DNA from: Thelephora terrestris
Taxonomy: Eukaryota; Basidiomycota; Agaricomycetes; Thelephorales; Thelephoraceae
DNA: 64,000 nucleotides
Direction of reading: 5' to 3'
Assembly: GCA_015956445.1 (NCBI GenBank)
Contig: WIUZ02000007.1
Location: 1-64,000, forward strand
Positions 45,606-57,138 of the stretch are shown one piece after another (the first letter of the stretch is position 1; each line of letters begins with the position of its first letter). The notes below the pieces were generated by a model, which saw only the letters and a program-made list of their open reading frames with translations, had not been told where the DNA came from and did not search any database. The position numbers and the translations under genes were made by a program.

Positions 45606-47496
45606 AATTTTTTATATGGATGAGTCGCAATCAGGAATTTTTGTAACCCGACTATGAAACAGTCGTTGTATTTGCAACATATCTGGTGTGTGTTCTGTTA
45701 TCGGCATAAGCCGTGGACACTGCAGCTGTAGAGGGCGAACCCCAGGTAAGATGGCGGAAATCAACCGGCTGGAACACTCAAGATTTTCTGCAAAAGTCGT
45801 GCGTGTACTTCCAGAAATCCCTGGCTGACTCTTCTGAGTGACTGCCGTGCCCCGGGATGGCGATCTTCGCTTCGCCAGAACACAAATGGGCCCATACGGC
45901 TTCTTGAAAGCGACGTTTCCCTCGCCACAAAAACTCCCCGATTGATCTCGTAGTGGATAGAAAGGATGATCTAGCTGGAACATACGACAGAACCCTGGGA
46001 GACTCCCTCAAGCGCCAAGCCGGCCGTGATCTCGTGCGCAAAATTCGCCTCAGAGGCCTCGACGTGGACCTTTCATCCTCCATTGTCTCCACATTGACCC
46101 CCGGCAAAGGATACCTCACCCTACTCAGGTATTTAAATTTCACCGTACCGCTTGAAATCACGGACTGTGATCCTTGTCCACTCAGTGACACCGTAATATC
46201 ACACACAACCATCCCGGTTACTCTTACGATCGTTTTCGTCCTTGCCCTGAATCCCAACATTGATTCACTATGCTCTGCTTTTTGTCAGTCGAAGCGGTGA
46301 TGGAGCTCCGCCGCACCCATCGGCTGGAAATTTTGGCGGGATAGACCAAGTGAGCCTGTCCCTTTGAGCTTGCACACCGGACGAGAGATGAGTTCAACGC
46401 CACCGTCGGTTGTGTTCGACTCGAGATTGGCGTTGGGGGTGTCGGAGACAAATTGCAAGATTGGAGCTATCTACACACCAATTCTGCGATAACGCTGTCC
46501 TAGCACGGTTCTAGCAGAAGAATGTACGGTGGCGTCCTCGTGCTTCTTCCGTGTGAACTTGTTGTGTATCCCGAAACCAATCTCCTGGCAGGCACGATGG
46601 AGGGACTCCTTGCTGCCATGACAGATCTCTAAGCATCGAATCTTACTAATGCGGCGGTGCCCAACTGGTTCTCGTTGCAAAATGCAGATGGCCCAAATGC
46701 ACATCAGAAACTTCGCCCTTCTCCACGATAGCTGTGTTTGGGGTATCAAGTGGAGGCGAGCGACAACAATTGGGATCCCCTCGTCCGATACCTGACCCAT
46801 CGGACCTGTGGTGGCTAGCCCAGCATCCTGAATGCCAAGGCAAGGGGTTCACACATTTCCGGAGGTGTAGAAGCGGATGACAAAATTTGCTTGTATTTTA
46901 GCCTATGATTTTGTGCTCATGAAACCTTGTAATGCTCTCGGAATCTTAAAAGAGCCTCCAAATTATCCGTCGATTCCTTATGATGGCCTCGATAGTTTTC
47001 TCCGGTTAGCAAGCCTACCAGGGCATCTGAGTGGCTTTTCTTACCACGAATTTTGACTGAGACGACGGAGACAGACTCCATGATACTCTGTAGCATCACG
47101 TTGCGAGCGTAAGGGTCTGAGGAACTGTCCCGAAGACCTGCAGGAGTCCGTCCACACCCTTAGGCCTCGAGTCTTGTCGCAAGTGACGCAAATTACTAGA
47201 TGCGATCGCTCTGGCGAACATTCTCTTGCAAAGTACGAATCAAATGACCTCTTCACTATGCAGAACTCCCATGTGCGCTTCCAGCCAAATCGGCTAAACC
47301 CGAGACTGGTCGTGGCCGCCTTACCTCTGGCTTAGATGGGATGTCGAAGATCGTCGCCCTCAGTCGCCCCCTCACAGTAGTATACCACACTGCCACTTCT
47401 CCATGCCCTCTCAACAATCATGCTGGGAAATATACAACAAGTAAGCTCCCATATCGTCGCCATCCAAACCTGGAGTCAACCTGCTTTCTCAGTGAA
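45606..47496. other. Spacer between copies A and B, repeats only
   Basis: It contains the second copy of the 40770 repeat (45735-45960). A stretch at about 46740-46800 (TTGGGATCC...TACCTGACCCATC) recurs in diverged form at 51785-51830. ORFs are short and unsupported. Confidence 0.45.
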
Positions 47497-50400
47497 ATGT
47501 CCAAGCTTAATCACGGACATGCCTTGTGGTCCGTCGCTCTGCGTTCCCTCGCGAACGTGAACCCCATCTAACTGCCCACGACTACCAGGGAACCAGCCCC
47601 ACTCTCTTCCTACAAACGTGTTCAACCGGGAGACGTGGGCTACATCCGCACAGGCTGTTTCCATTTGCTGTTTTCCGCTGGGTGCCCATTAGGCGAGAGG
47701 CAGCTGGGCGTTGATGTTCCTTTGACATTCAAGCAGTTAGACGTTGGACCACTTACCAATCGCCAACCTCTGCCGCCCGGCTATCTGACCACGCACAACG
47801 TCCAAGTAGGTCGAGATTGCCTCAAGCTTTCGGCGCCTCCACCTTCAACACCTTCGCCCTCTACATCCCCTATGTTGTACGTTCGTTCAAATATTTCAAA
47901 TCTCTCCAGTACCTTAGGCATCAACTCTAGGGTATCCGAATCTGGTTCCGCTATATCGTTCCGACTCACAGGAGGACATGGTGCCGCCCTTGTGACTAAG
48001 TACGAGATTTTCAGGGAAGACATTGAACGAGTGGGTACCTTTGAAAGATACGCGAAGAAGTACCATGCCTCTTGGGTAGACTTCGCCCGTGAGGCCGGAC
48101 ACGGTGATGACATCAATCCAGTCCTTGTCACCGGTGTCGACAGGACCAAGGAATTTGCGATGATGTCTTACTCATCCGACGGGGATGACATGTCATCCGA
48201 GTTCACGCTTTCTGTTCCTCAGGTAGCCTCCACCTCTACATGGGGCACATGGCGAACCACAGGATTTGTTTTCACGAACCGGGGTCCCCGTCTGCGCTGG
48301 AGTCTCCCCTCTTCTGCACAAACTGAAGGCTCAATACTAGCTGGAGACAATAATACGGAAGCCGGTTCGGATTGGTACGATCAATGTGTCTTTGTTCGGT
48401 ACTACACTGTCCGTAAGAGGCTGGGAATCCCAAGGGTCATAAAAGCTGGTGCAGGTCCGCACAATCCGAGCAGAGGCAGTCGCGAGGATGGGGAGTCACC
48501 CGATGTGGAGGCTCAATCTACCTCGGATTCTGGCTCAGATGGTGTGTCTAGTTTATATGACAACGACGAGGACAGCGGCAGGAGTTCGGCAACCAGCGCT
48601 GAGTCCGAATCCGACACCGTCATCCACAATACCGCTCCTGTGCGTTGCCGTCTGTTTCTATCTGTCCCGTTTTATCCGATCTAACAAGTTTTTGTAGGAC
48701 GGGGAAGATGACTTTGATACAATTGCAGATTATGTTTTCTGGGCAAGTTGGGCACTTGAGCGTGATATTACCGCGACATTCATGATGCTCCCGCGTTAGA
48801 ACTCCGATGCCGATTTCGTACTCCTCCATCATCGAGACATCGCAAAGTTGCGTGGGGTGAGTTCCATGACTACGGGAAATGACAACCGCTCAATTTTCCA
48901 TGTAGTCGGAGGGCGACGCAGGCTTGTCGACACAACTACTTGAGAGGGGGCCGCCAATCACCGTGGATGACAATGGAGGTTTGTTTTGCAGTCGGCGGGT
49001 TCACCCAGGAACTCACGCTCTATCTAGTTGGAATGATCGGGGGACATGCAGTACTTAATACGAATCTCACGTCCCTCCGATCTGAAGCCTCTGCGTCCCT
49101 CGTTAACCCCGATACCCTACTCAAAGTGTTAGACGACCTCCAACTATCTGATGAACAGGGTCCCCATGCTACAACGAGGGCGAGGTTAAACGACTGCCCC
49201 ATCTCCCCTGTGTCCGCAGACGCTGATGGATTGAGTATGAAGCCCGCGAAGGCGTCAAAAATGAAGGAGAAAAGAAGTAGCATCGTCCCAAAAGAGCCTG
49301 GGAGTTTGGTCACTGGCCCTCTACCCCCCACAACTGGGGAGGGTCGTCGCCATAACGAGTCCTTCGGTATACCTTCTCACCCTGAGATGTCCTACGGCGA
49401 CGCTGGTGACTGTCGAAGCTCGCCTCGACTGGCGTCGGGGAGTCAACCATTGTTGCCTGAGCAACCCGTGAGCCTGATGTCCCGACCGATACCTTTGTTT
49501 GATCTCCTCACCAGTGACATACCCTAGATGCCCCTTGACATTATCAATGCCAGTCAGGGAGTAGCGCATGCTTACAATGTAGCTTATCCGTCCCCGGCCT
49601 CGAGCGAGAGGGACGTCAGTCACTACTTCATAAGACCGTCCATCCACTTTCCACACCCTGGGGGTTATCAGTACCAGCGAGCACAGAGCTATCACCAACG
49701 TGCCATACCCACCGGTTACCATTCCGCGCCAACTGTGAGTAAAAGCTGTCCCTTTAGTGTGATGGTTGTTCAACTTCAATATTGGTCCACATCTATGCTC
49801 CAGATCCAGCATGCATACCAACCAGGTAACAGTTTCGGCTGGAGCCAACAGATTTTGACATCTGTGAGTCTGGTGTCCTCCCAGATGTCTTGTTTGATGT
49901 CCTCATCCGTGACATATCCTAGGCGCCCCTTTTCATTTCCAATGTCAATCAAGGAAGAGAACATTCCTACAATGTAGCCTATCCTTCCCCGGCCTCGATT
50001 GATAGGGCCATCGATCACTACCCCACGGGAACATCCAATCCCGGTCACTATGCTGGGGCTTATCGGTATCAGAAAGGACACGGTCCGAGTCACCACGAAC
50101 ATACACAGGATGCCATATATACCCCTGACCCTCCTGGGCAAACCGTAAGTAGAAGTGGCCATTTTACCACGAAAGTCGTTCAACTTTTGGTCCATCAGGC
50201 GCGCAACATTTCTCACCAACCCGGAGTTCGTCCAGGATCGACCCAGGGACATCCTAATTCCCATAGCGCGGTCCGAGGGCAGGTCATGCTACCTCAGCGC
50301 CCATATATCCCGCACCACCGTCAGAATTACTTTGATCAATTTACCCCGGAGGGCGATATTACGTTCCTAAAAACCACTGGAGGGGATGGAATCGCATTGG

Positions 50401-50875
50401 TTGATGCTATGAATGAGAGTTTTCATAGTCTTATCGGAAGAGACGACCCCATGTTTGCAGCTTATGCGGGTCCGGCCATCTCCCTGCGTCTTGAGGTAAG
50501 CTTCGCCTCAATGCGCCATAAAAGTGCGGCTGATTCAGAATTTATGATCTTAGTGGCCTGGCTACAAATCCTGGACCAAACAGATCAAGACGAAAGATTG
50601 GAGGAGAGAGCCAAAGCCGATAACTAAAGCCAAGTTAGCGCTCGAGGTCGCGAAGAGAGTTCGAGATTTCATGCGAGTACGTCTATGACTGCTTCTAGGC
50701 TTTGTCATCCGACTGAATGCACGTGGTTTAGGATCACGTTGACGAGGCCATGACGCCTGGAACGGAGAGATGGAGAGTTGGGCCCGGTCTCATTGAAATA
50801 AAGGACCTCGTGCTTTCCCGTATGGTACATGTTTCGAAGGGTTCATGGCAGGCGGAGTTTCGGGTGTTCGAATAG
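47497..50875 (+). pseudogene. Agaricomycete GHALW/GDVGYI-family protein, copy B (chimeric middle)
   Basis: The start MSKLNHGHALW is followed by a TAA at 47569 in the same position as in copy A. The long frame then runs from GDVGYIRTGCFHLLFSAGCP to about 48640 (ITG, NPVLVTGVDRTKEFAMMSYS, QCVFVRYYTVRKRLGIPRVI). Exons DGEDDFDTIADYVFW and NSDADFVLLHHRDIAKLR follow with GT...AG introns. From 49056 to 49400 the frame resembles the kinase N-terminus (see findings). Two similar exons follow at 49540-49735 and 49925-50145. The C-terminus holds FLKTTGGDGIALVDAMNESF, WPGYKSWTKQ and a stop at 50873. Confidence 0.55.
49530..50145 (+). repeat. Duplicated exon in copy B
   Basis: 49540-49735 and 49925-50145 encode related segments: AYNVAYPSPASSERDVSHYF and SYNVAYPSPASIDRAIDHYP, with similar tails (YQYQRAQSYHQ, YRYQKGHGPSHH). 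Each ends near a GTGAGTA/GTAAGTA donor. This is an internal tandem duplication of about 390 bases. Confidence 0.65.
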
Positions 50876-52662
50876 TTTTTGAAATCCCGGACCTCTGAGC
50901 ACTGCTCTCCGAGACTTTCTACCAGTTACACTATACGCTATTTTCCACTTCTTTCGTTAAGAAGTCCCGGTCGGGTCGTTGGGTTGCTACTAGCGCAATA
51001 AGATACCCACAACCATGAAACAAGAAGGTGATGATCGCAGAAGGACCCGGGGGCAGGTGCCTTACTATGTGCTAAGTGGCAAATCGGTCCGAGCCTGATT
51101 CGAAGTATGCCAAAGCAAGGGGGGTGGAGATCCGACCAACGTCGCGTACAGCCCAAGTACAGCCCGTCGGAAAGCGCATACATGGCGCGGATTGTCATTC
51201 TGTCGCTCCTCCCTCACGTTGGGGCTTCGCTCGTGTCGTCATCAGTTGCGGCGGTCGTCCGAGTTAGAGGGTAGGTTTGGAGACCGCCGGTCATTAGGAA
51301 GCAATTGTATGGCTAAGACACCAGACTTGTAGATAGAACGGCGTAGCCTCGTGTTTTAGCTGAAGGCCACCTATGTGAGGCCTCCCTGATTAGTACTGAG
51401 ATAAAGCATAAGTTTTGTTGAGGATGGCGAGCGATTGAGGTGTTTCGCGGGATTTCCAGCGATGAAGACCTAAACAAAGAGGCTTGTCCATCCTCCAGCT
51501 AACCAACGAGACACCTTGGCATTAAAGCCCGACCGCTTGTTTGGAGGCACGAGTGACCGGAGGGTGGAGGCTACACGCAAACGGTATCTGGCGCGCCGCT
51601 AGCCCTACCACCGGACCCCCGACAAGGTTTCGAGAAAACAGCGGACTGTTCCTCGCCAATCTCAGGAACAGGCGGGAGGGTGCTAAGGCCGTGGCGCGAG
51701 AACGCAAGGAACGATTTCGGCGATAAACCCAAAGCACTACGATCGATGGCACCGTGCCGGACGTAGAGTATCAGGTGGGCGTGAACGTCGACATTTGGGA
51801 TCCTTTCGTCTTATACTTGACCCATCAAATCTAGATTGCTGCTTGTACAGCCGTTTGCAAAACGTGGGCTTGATCTTTGAAGAATGCACTAACGGTTTTC
51901 GTTCTCGCCGGAAGGAGCTTGGAACTGTCGGTATGTCTCGGCAAGAAACCTCACCACTTGTACCCCTTGACTTGGATCTGCAGCTACTGATGTCGCCAAC
52001 TCACCACAGAAGTTTCGAGTCAAGTCGGGATGAACGCAAGCTGCTTACAACAGAGGAACTGAGCTTACGGTCTATCGAAGGCTCTTGGCCCATGCACATC
52101 GAAAGTTATGAGCAATAGCCGCGTGTGACGGCTGCTGGTTAAACCTCACAGCTCAAAGTGCAAATTTCGTTTGAAACTCTTGAACATGTAGAGGGTGCCA
52201 AGCTCCGGCCGGAAGCAAAAGATCGTGGACGCCTTTTTCCGAAAATCGAGCCAACGTTTTGCAAACGGGTGCAATAACATCAGCTCATGCCGTGCTTCAA
52301 AAATCTGCGGCGGATAACAACGGGATGAAGCTACAGCCTGAAGAGAGTTGGAAGGTTGAAAAATCGGAGTTTTAAGGCTAAAAGTTGGCTGCAAGCTCGA
52401 TGGCGCCGTCAGAGCTCAATGCAAATCGAGAGTATCCGTTGAACGTTAGTCAGGGCGGACGTTAACTGACGTAGAGCGTTTGAGTCGTTGGCGTTAAAAA
52501 TGGGCGAGCAATTGAAAAAAAAAAATTGCGTCAGCCCCACAGAAGGTGAGCACGATGTATACAGACAAGTATTTGGAGCTGTTCCGGGTAAAGTAGGGGT
52601 GGAGACCGATACGCTTGTTGGTTCCTCGCCTGCGGTTATTGTCGGCTCCCAAAGGGTGTGAG
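50876..52662. other. Gene-free region with decayed repeats
   Basis: A block at 51785-51830 is a diverged copy of 46740-46800. CCGTTTGCAAAACGT at about 51851 recurs in reverse at about 52252, 400 bases away. No ORF is convincing. Confidence 0.45.
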
Positions 52663-53958
52663 AGGACCCCCGATAATTGGCGGGAGAGGTCCGACACAAA
52701 ATCACCTGATTTTTGAAAATTTTGGTCCGGACACGTTGTATGCTCGTCTGGTCCGGATTGAACATTGAGTCATAGCTGGACGGAAATTTGGTCCGGAATA
52801 ATGACATAGATATTTCAAAAAATTGATTTTTTTTTCGTTTTTGGTCTAAGTCTGTTTTACAGCCTCCTGATCGATGTCTGCAAGTTTTTTCGCTTTACGG
52901 CTGTTGATGAACTTGAGTGCGAGGCCGATCTGAGACACATTCGTCTTTAGAAGGCGAAAAACAACATCTTCCTCGCTGATTTCGATATCAGCCCCCAGCG
53001 GTGCACGCGGTGTTCTCTGAAGGACAGTAAGAAGCTAGCGTGCTGGGATAAGTTCATAGCACTTGGTCTGGAGGAGCGCATCGGCCTCGTGAACTGCACG
53101 GAGCATCCGGAGGTAGGCGTACCCGAAAAGCTGGACACCGACGCTCGACACGCTGTGGACTTTTGGAGTAGACAGGATCCACTCATGTCGCCCGTTCTTT
53201 CCGCCACCTTTCTGGGAAAAGACGAGGACTATTGCCAATGCTAAGCACAGTTTGCTCATTTGTGTGACAAGACATACCTCGAGCAACATGGATTTTGTCT
53301 CCAACGAATACAAACGCCCAACTCGACTCCTCAAAGGGCCTGAAAAGTTGGGCGACCTTGTTTGGGAAAATCGTTCCGCAAATACGCACACCAGCAGGAC
53401 CGTCATCATTGACCTCAGTTTGGATGAATTCGACCATCAAATCGAAGACCGTGCCATTGAGCCGAGCGTCTGCAAGTAGTTGAGGTAACGTCAACGTCGT
53501 TGCACGTTCTCGGCCAAACGTGATATCGGCACCCCACCCGGTTCGGGTGAAATGTTGCCTAGCAGTGGTGGACATTGCTGGGGCCAGAAATTGCGATGAT
53601 TTCTGAAGCCACGTCTGCGCTAGCGTCCATTTCTCCCTCGCAGAGTTCAGCTCTGCCAAACGTTCCCATAGGGTGAGGACCCAGAAGGGTAGAAAAGACC
53701 GGTCGTACAGAGGTTCTTTGATGCTCATTTGACGGTTGAGGATGGCTTGGCCGAATTCGCAAGCCGCCATGACTGAGGTTGGTCCGGATCACATACATGG
53801 CAGCCCGGGAAGGCTGGTGATTGGTCCGGACGTTAGAACATGCATTTTTTGCGCTCGGAAGGAGTTTGGTCCGGGAAAAAACAGACCTCAGTGGGTTTTG
53901 GCCTCGAATTTGGTCCGTACCCGGTGTCGGACCTCTCCCGCCAATTATCGGGGGTCCT
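52663..53958. mobile_element. TIR transposon with 8-bp target duplication (1.3 kb)
   Basis: A 35-base perfect terminal inverted repeat starting AGGACCCCCGATAATTGGCG lies at 52663-52697 and 53924-53958. GGTGTGAG flanks it on both sides (52655-52662 and 53959-53966), an 8-bp target duplication. Several subterminal TTGGTCCGG motifs lie within 200 bases of either end. An 8-bp duplication fits hAT or the KDZ (Kyakuja/Dileera/Zisupton) group. The interior carries a protein fragment but no transposase, so it is likely non-autonomous. Confidence 0.9.
52947..53770 (-). pseudogene. Passenger ORF of the TIR transposon
   Basis: The minus frame from 53770 reads MAACEFGQAILNRQ, LTLWERLAELNSAREKWTLA and TRTGWGADI. 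An intron of about 60 bases near 53280-53220 (GTATGT...CCCAG) leads to a second exon (RHEWILSTPKVHSVSSVGVQ). The first part recalls the N-terminal region of agaricomycete proteins that carry a Ulp1-type protease and are linked with KDZ transposons; no protease triad is present here. Confidence in that link is low. Probably a truncated passenger gene. Confidence 0.4.
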
Positions 53959-53966
53959 GGTGTGAG

Positions 53967-54998
53967 TTGCGATATTCTTGTCAAGGGAAATCGATCAGGT
54001 GGGAAACTAGTAGCGCTTCCGGCGGCGCGCCAGCTGGCGTTTCTGGGGGACCTTTGGGGTGGTTCTTCGAATTCAAAACTCCATCACGGGCGGAGCTGTT
54101 GACTTAGATTGACCCTGACTGCAACTGCAGCCGTCGCTTCGCGTCAGGGAAGGCCTTAAAACGGGGTGAGTACTGCATCTCTGGACCTACAACGGCCCAA
54201 CCGGTTGCTGGGTGGTACGTACTTATCCTCAGGTTTCGGATCATCGTTACATCACCCGAGAGCTCACATGCACGAGAGCTTCCGTCCATGCTGACCGACT
54301 CGCGGCAGCAGGTGCGGTTTCCTTGGTCTTGCAATGGTATGTACATCCTCGCGACAATTGCGACCATCGGAGCACTTGGTCTGCAAGGCGCATGCTACCC
54401 CCGTCTCCGGTCCGCGTAGTAAACCGGCTAACTCGGTGGTAATCCGGTGGTGCCCACAAAACGTCAAGCTTCAAGTCCAGACTGAAACTCCGTCCGGTAC
54501 GGACAAAGATTATCGGATTCATCAGGCGCTGTCACCCACTATAGCGCTATAGGGCAGGACCTAGGTACGTGATTGATACGAGGGCGTCGACGGCGATCAA
54601 TCTTCCTTCGGTGAGACCGCCTTGGCCAGATCAAGACCTCTGGCAGCTAAACGTAGTAAGGGTTCCACGGTTTTCAATGTCTCCGTTTGACTGACATCCA
54701 GGCCCTGTCTCCCCCCCGCTGCCACCACCAAAACCGCAAAGGCATGTGTGCCTCAACGCGACCCCCGACGCTCAATACTGAGCAGGAGAAACAAAAGCGA
54801 AAGCTCCGGCCTGTACCTAAGTACCCGAGCAGAAAATTTAAGGTTCCATCAGACAATGCCTAATTACTCAACAGGCTGGAAGCGCGACTTGACAGACTTC
54901 GCCGCCAATGTGTGCGAGCCATCGTCTTAATTTTATAATCCGCTTTAAAAGAGGGTGCGACGAGCCCCGTTCCACCTCTCGTCCCCCTCGTCTGGATT
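53967..54998. other. Gap without a supported gene
   Basis: ORFs on both strands (54104-54560) look like shadows. A decayed gene cannot be excluded. The sequence before 54990 should include the promoter of the DUF6533-type gene. Confidence 0.45.
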
Positions 54999-56688
54999 AT
55001 GTCAATTGAAGACATTGCGCACGATGTGTAAGTCCGTCTCTCGTATTTTCACCGCCCGCGTAGCTGATTCCGAGCGGCGATCAAGAACGCAGTTCAGGGT
55101 GAGTTGTGGTTTTTGTCCTTACGGATGGTGTTTCACACCTTGTGCAGTTTTGCACCGTCGCCCTCGCCACGCTCCAGTTCTACGATTATTCCCTGACCCT
55201 TCCAGATGAGGTGAGTTTCGGTTGGAGTTTCTCTGAAGGCCGTATACCGACGGAACGTACAGGTCCAATGCGCCTGGGAGGGTCGCGGCTGGGGTGTGTG
55301 CCGTCAAAATCCCCTCTCCGTGTGCCAATGCTAATTACAGTCACAGTCTTTTTTCTGTTCCTTTTCGTACGTTGACTCGCACGTAATTGATTCCATGGAG
55401 CCTAATCTCCACTCAGAACAGATATGTCCCGATAATTTATCAACTTTGGTCATTATTCGGTGAGTTCGATTTACCATCGCATGCTCTCGGACGCTGACGT
55501 TCTCTCGCCAAAGCAACATTCTGGGTCGGTTATACCCAAGAGGTAAGAAGTCGCTCACCTGTCTTGTTGAAACAGTTCTAAGTGTCTCTCCAGATGTATG
55601 ATCTCGCCTCGGGGCTATGAATCACGCCTAGAAGCGTATTGATTTCATTTCACAGGTGTAACCATTCGGCATTTATTCATATGCTCGTCTGTGTGGTATT
55701 CACACTCGTAATCCAGGCCGTGTTAACCATCAGGTCCGTAGTATCCCAACCTGCGGAGCTCTTCAGAAGCTAATTGGACTTTGACGGCTGTTACCCTAGA
55801 ATCTATGCGATTACACTGAAACACAGGCTCGTCACCGGGATTTTCGTCATTGCTGCAACACTTCAGTTCGGCCTTGGCATGTTCATGACGTATTCGGCAG
55901 CCAGATTTCCAGGTGCATATCGTTCATTTCGGGCTCACGTCGGATCAGTCTTGATTTAGGGTCGATTTTATTTTACAGCACACCCTGTGCTGGAAGTTGA
56001 TTTGCCTGATGCACATCTATGCATATACGAGGCGAATAGGACAGAGGAGATAGCTTACACGGGCCTCTCTCTACTCTTCGGTAAGGCACTCACTCCACTC
56101 TTCCCTACGCTCGATTGACATCCATGGCAGATGTGGGGATATTTATTATCGTCATATTCCGTTTGCTCTGGCGCCGCCCTTCATCCGTCAAGAGGCCGTT
56201 CATTGTGCGGACGATCATCAAGGACGCGACCCTTTATGTCCTCCTTCTGTGCACCTCTCGCGTCACCTTTGTGCTCACGTCGGTTTTAACCGCGGTATGT
56301 TCAGAACCAGCTTTACGCAATAACGTTGAATGCTGAAGCTAACATGTTCTACAGAATCTGGGTCACGTCACCAGATTTCCGTACGTTCGTTTCCCCTCCT
56401 CGGGCTGCATTCCGTCCCCTGATTTTCTTCCGCAGCGGATACACAGTGTTCGTGACTATCATGACCACGCGAATGCTGCTTTCCCTCAAAAGAACATCCC
56501 CGGAGGACATCAGTGACGGCTGGATCCTCGACGTGACCACTGAGAGCGCCCTGGAGCCTCCGAGCACCCCCCAGATAGTTCACGGCGTGAACCGCTTCTC
56601 GAATGCCCTATCCCGGGCTGAGGTTGGGAAAGCTGTCCCGATTCCTCTGGAGGTTATCCATATCAGAGACGAACGGCCTGATGTGTGA
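54999..56688 (+). CDS. DUF6533-type multi-pass membrane protein
   Basis: The likely start is MSIEDIAHDV at 54999. Many small exons follow: FCTVALATLQFYDYSLTLPDE (55147-55209; the typical YDYLLTLPDE box of DUF6533), NRYVPIIYQLWSLF (about 55418), CNHSAFIHMLVCVVFTLVIQ (about 55657), YAITLKHRLVTGIFVIAATL (55803), then a loop with HLCIYEANRTEEIAYTGLSL (about 56014), DVGIFIIVIFRLLWRRPSSV (about 56130), TRVTF-like helix SRVTFVLTSVL (56260), and a hydrophilic tail to 56688. The plan fits seven transmembrane helices. Members of this family are abundant in agaricomycetes and their function is unknown. Exon borders near the start are uncertain. Confidence 0.7.
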
Positions 56689-57138
56689 TTGCAGAGTCGT
56701 CGCGGTCCTTGATGTACGCCCTAAATAAAGTCGAGCAGATGTACAACTTCATTCACAATTTATAAGTCACATTCTTTGGTTCATGTAACTTACGTGGATA
56801 TCTCTGGCAATGAAACATAAGTGTGTGTACAATAAAATTCCTAGTGATCTGCCACGTTCCGAGGTCTGCCAATTCCTGCGATGTGCCTGGATGTTATGTT
56901 TTTTTTCGTCCTGAGATTTTCGTCTTGGGACCTGGGGGTTCGAGGTTGCTCTCTCAGGGCTCACAGAACTAGTGCATGTAACTTAATATGAGCCAGGACC
57001 CGACTGCGGAAGGACTTCAAGGAGCAACAGGTACCGTCATGCCGTGGCGCGCGGGAAGGGATTGCCTGTTCCGTCCAAGCCTCCACATCAGCTTGCGCGG
57101 CACTCCACTCGGCAAACCCGATCCCACCTCCACCCACC
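56689..57138. other. Intergenic, promoter of the DCR2-type gene
   Basis: About 450 bases; no ORF supported. Confidence 0.5.

Larger units (their letters stand above)
40770..50875. repeat. About 5 kb tandem segmental duplication (two copies)
   Basis: 40770-40960 matches 45735-45960, and 42150-43650 matches 47335-48860, in the same order and strand. The C-terminal exons of each gene copy (44850-45605; 50340-50875) also correspond. Identity is uneven, so the copies are old. Confidence 0.6.
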
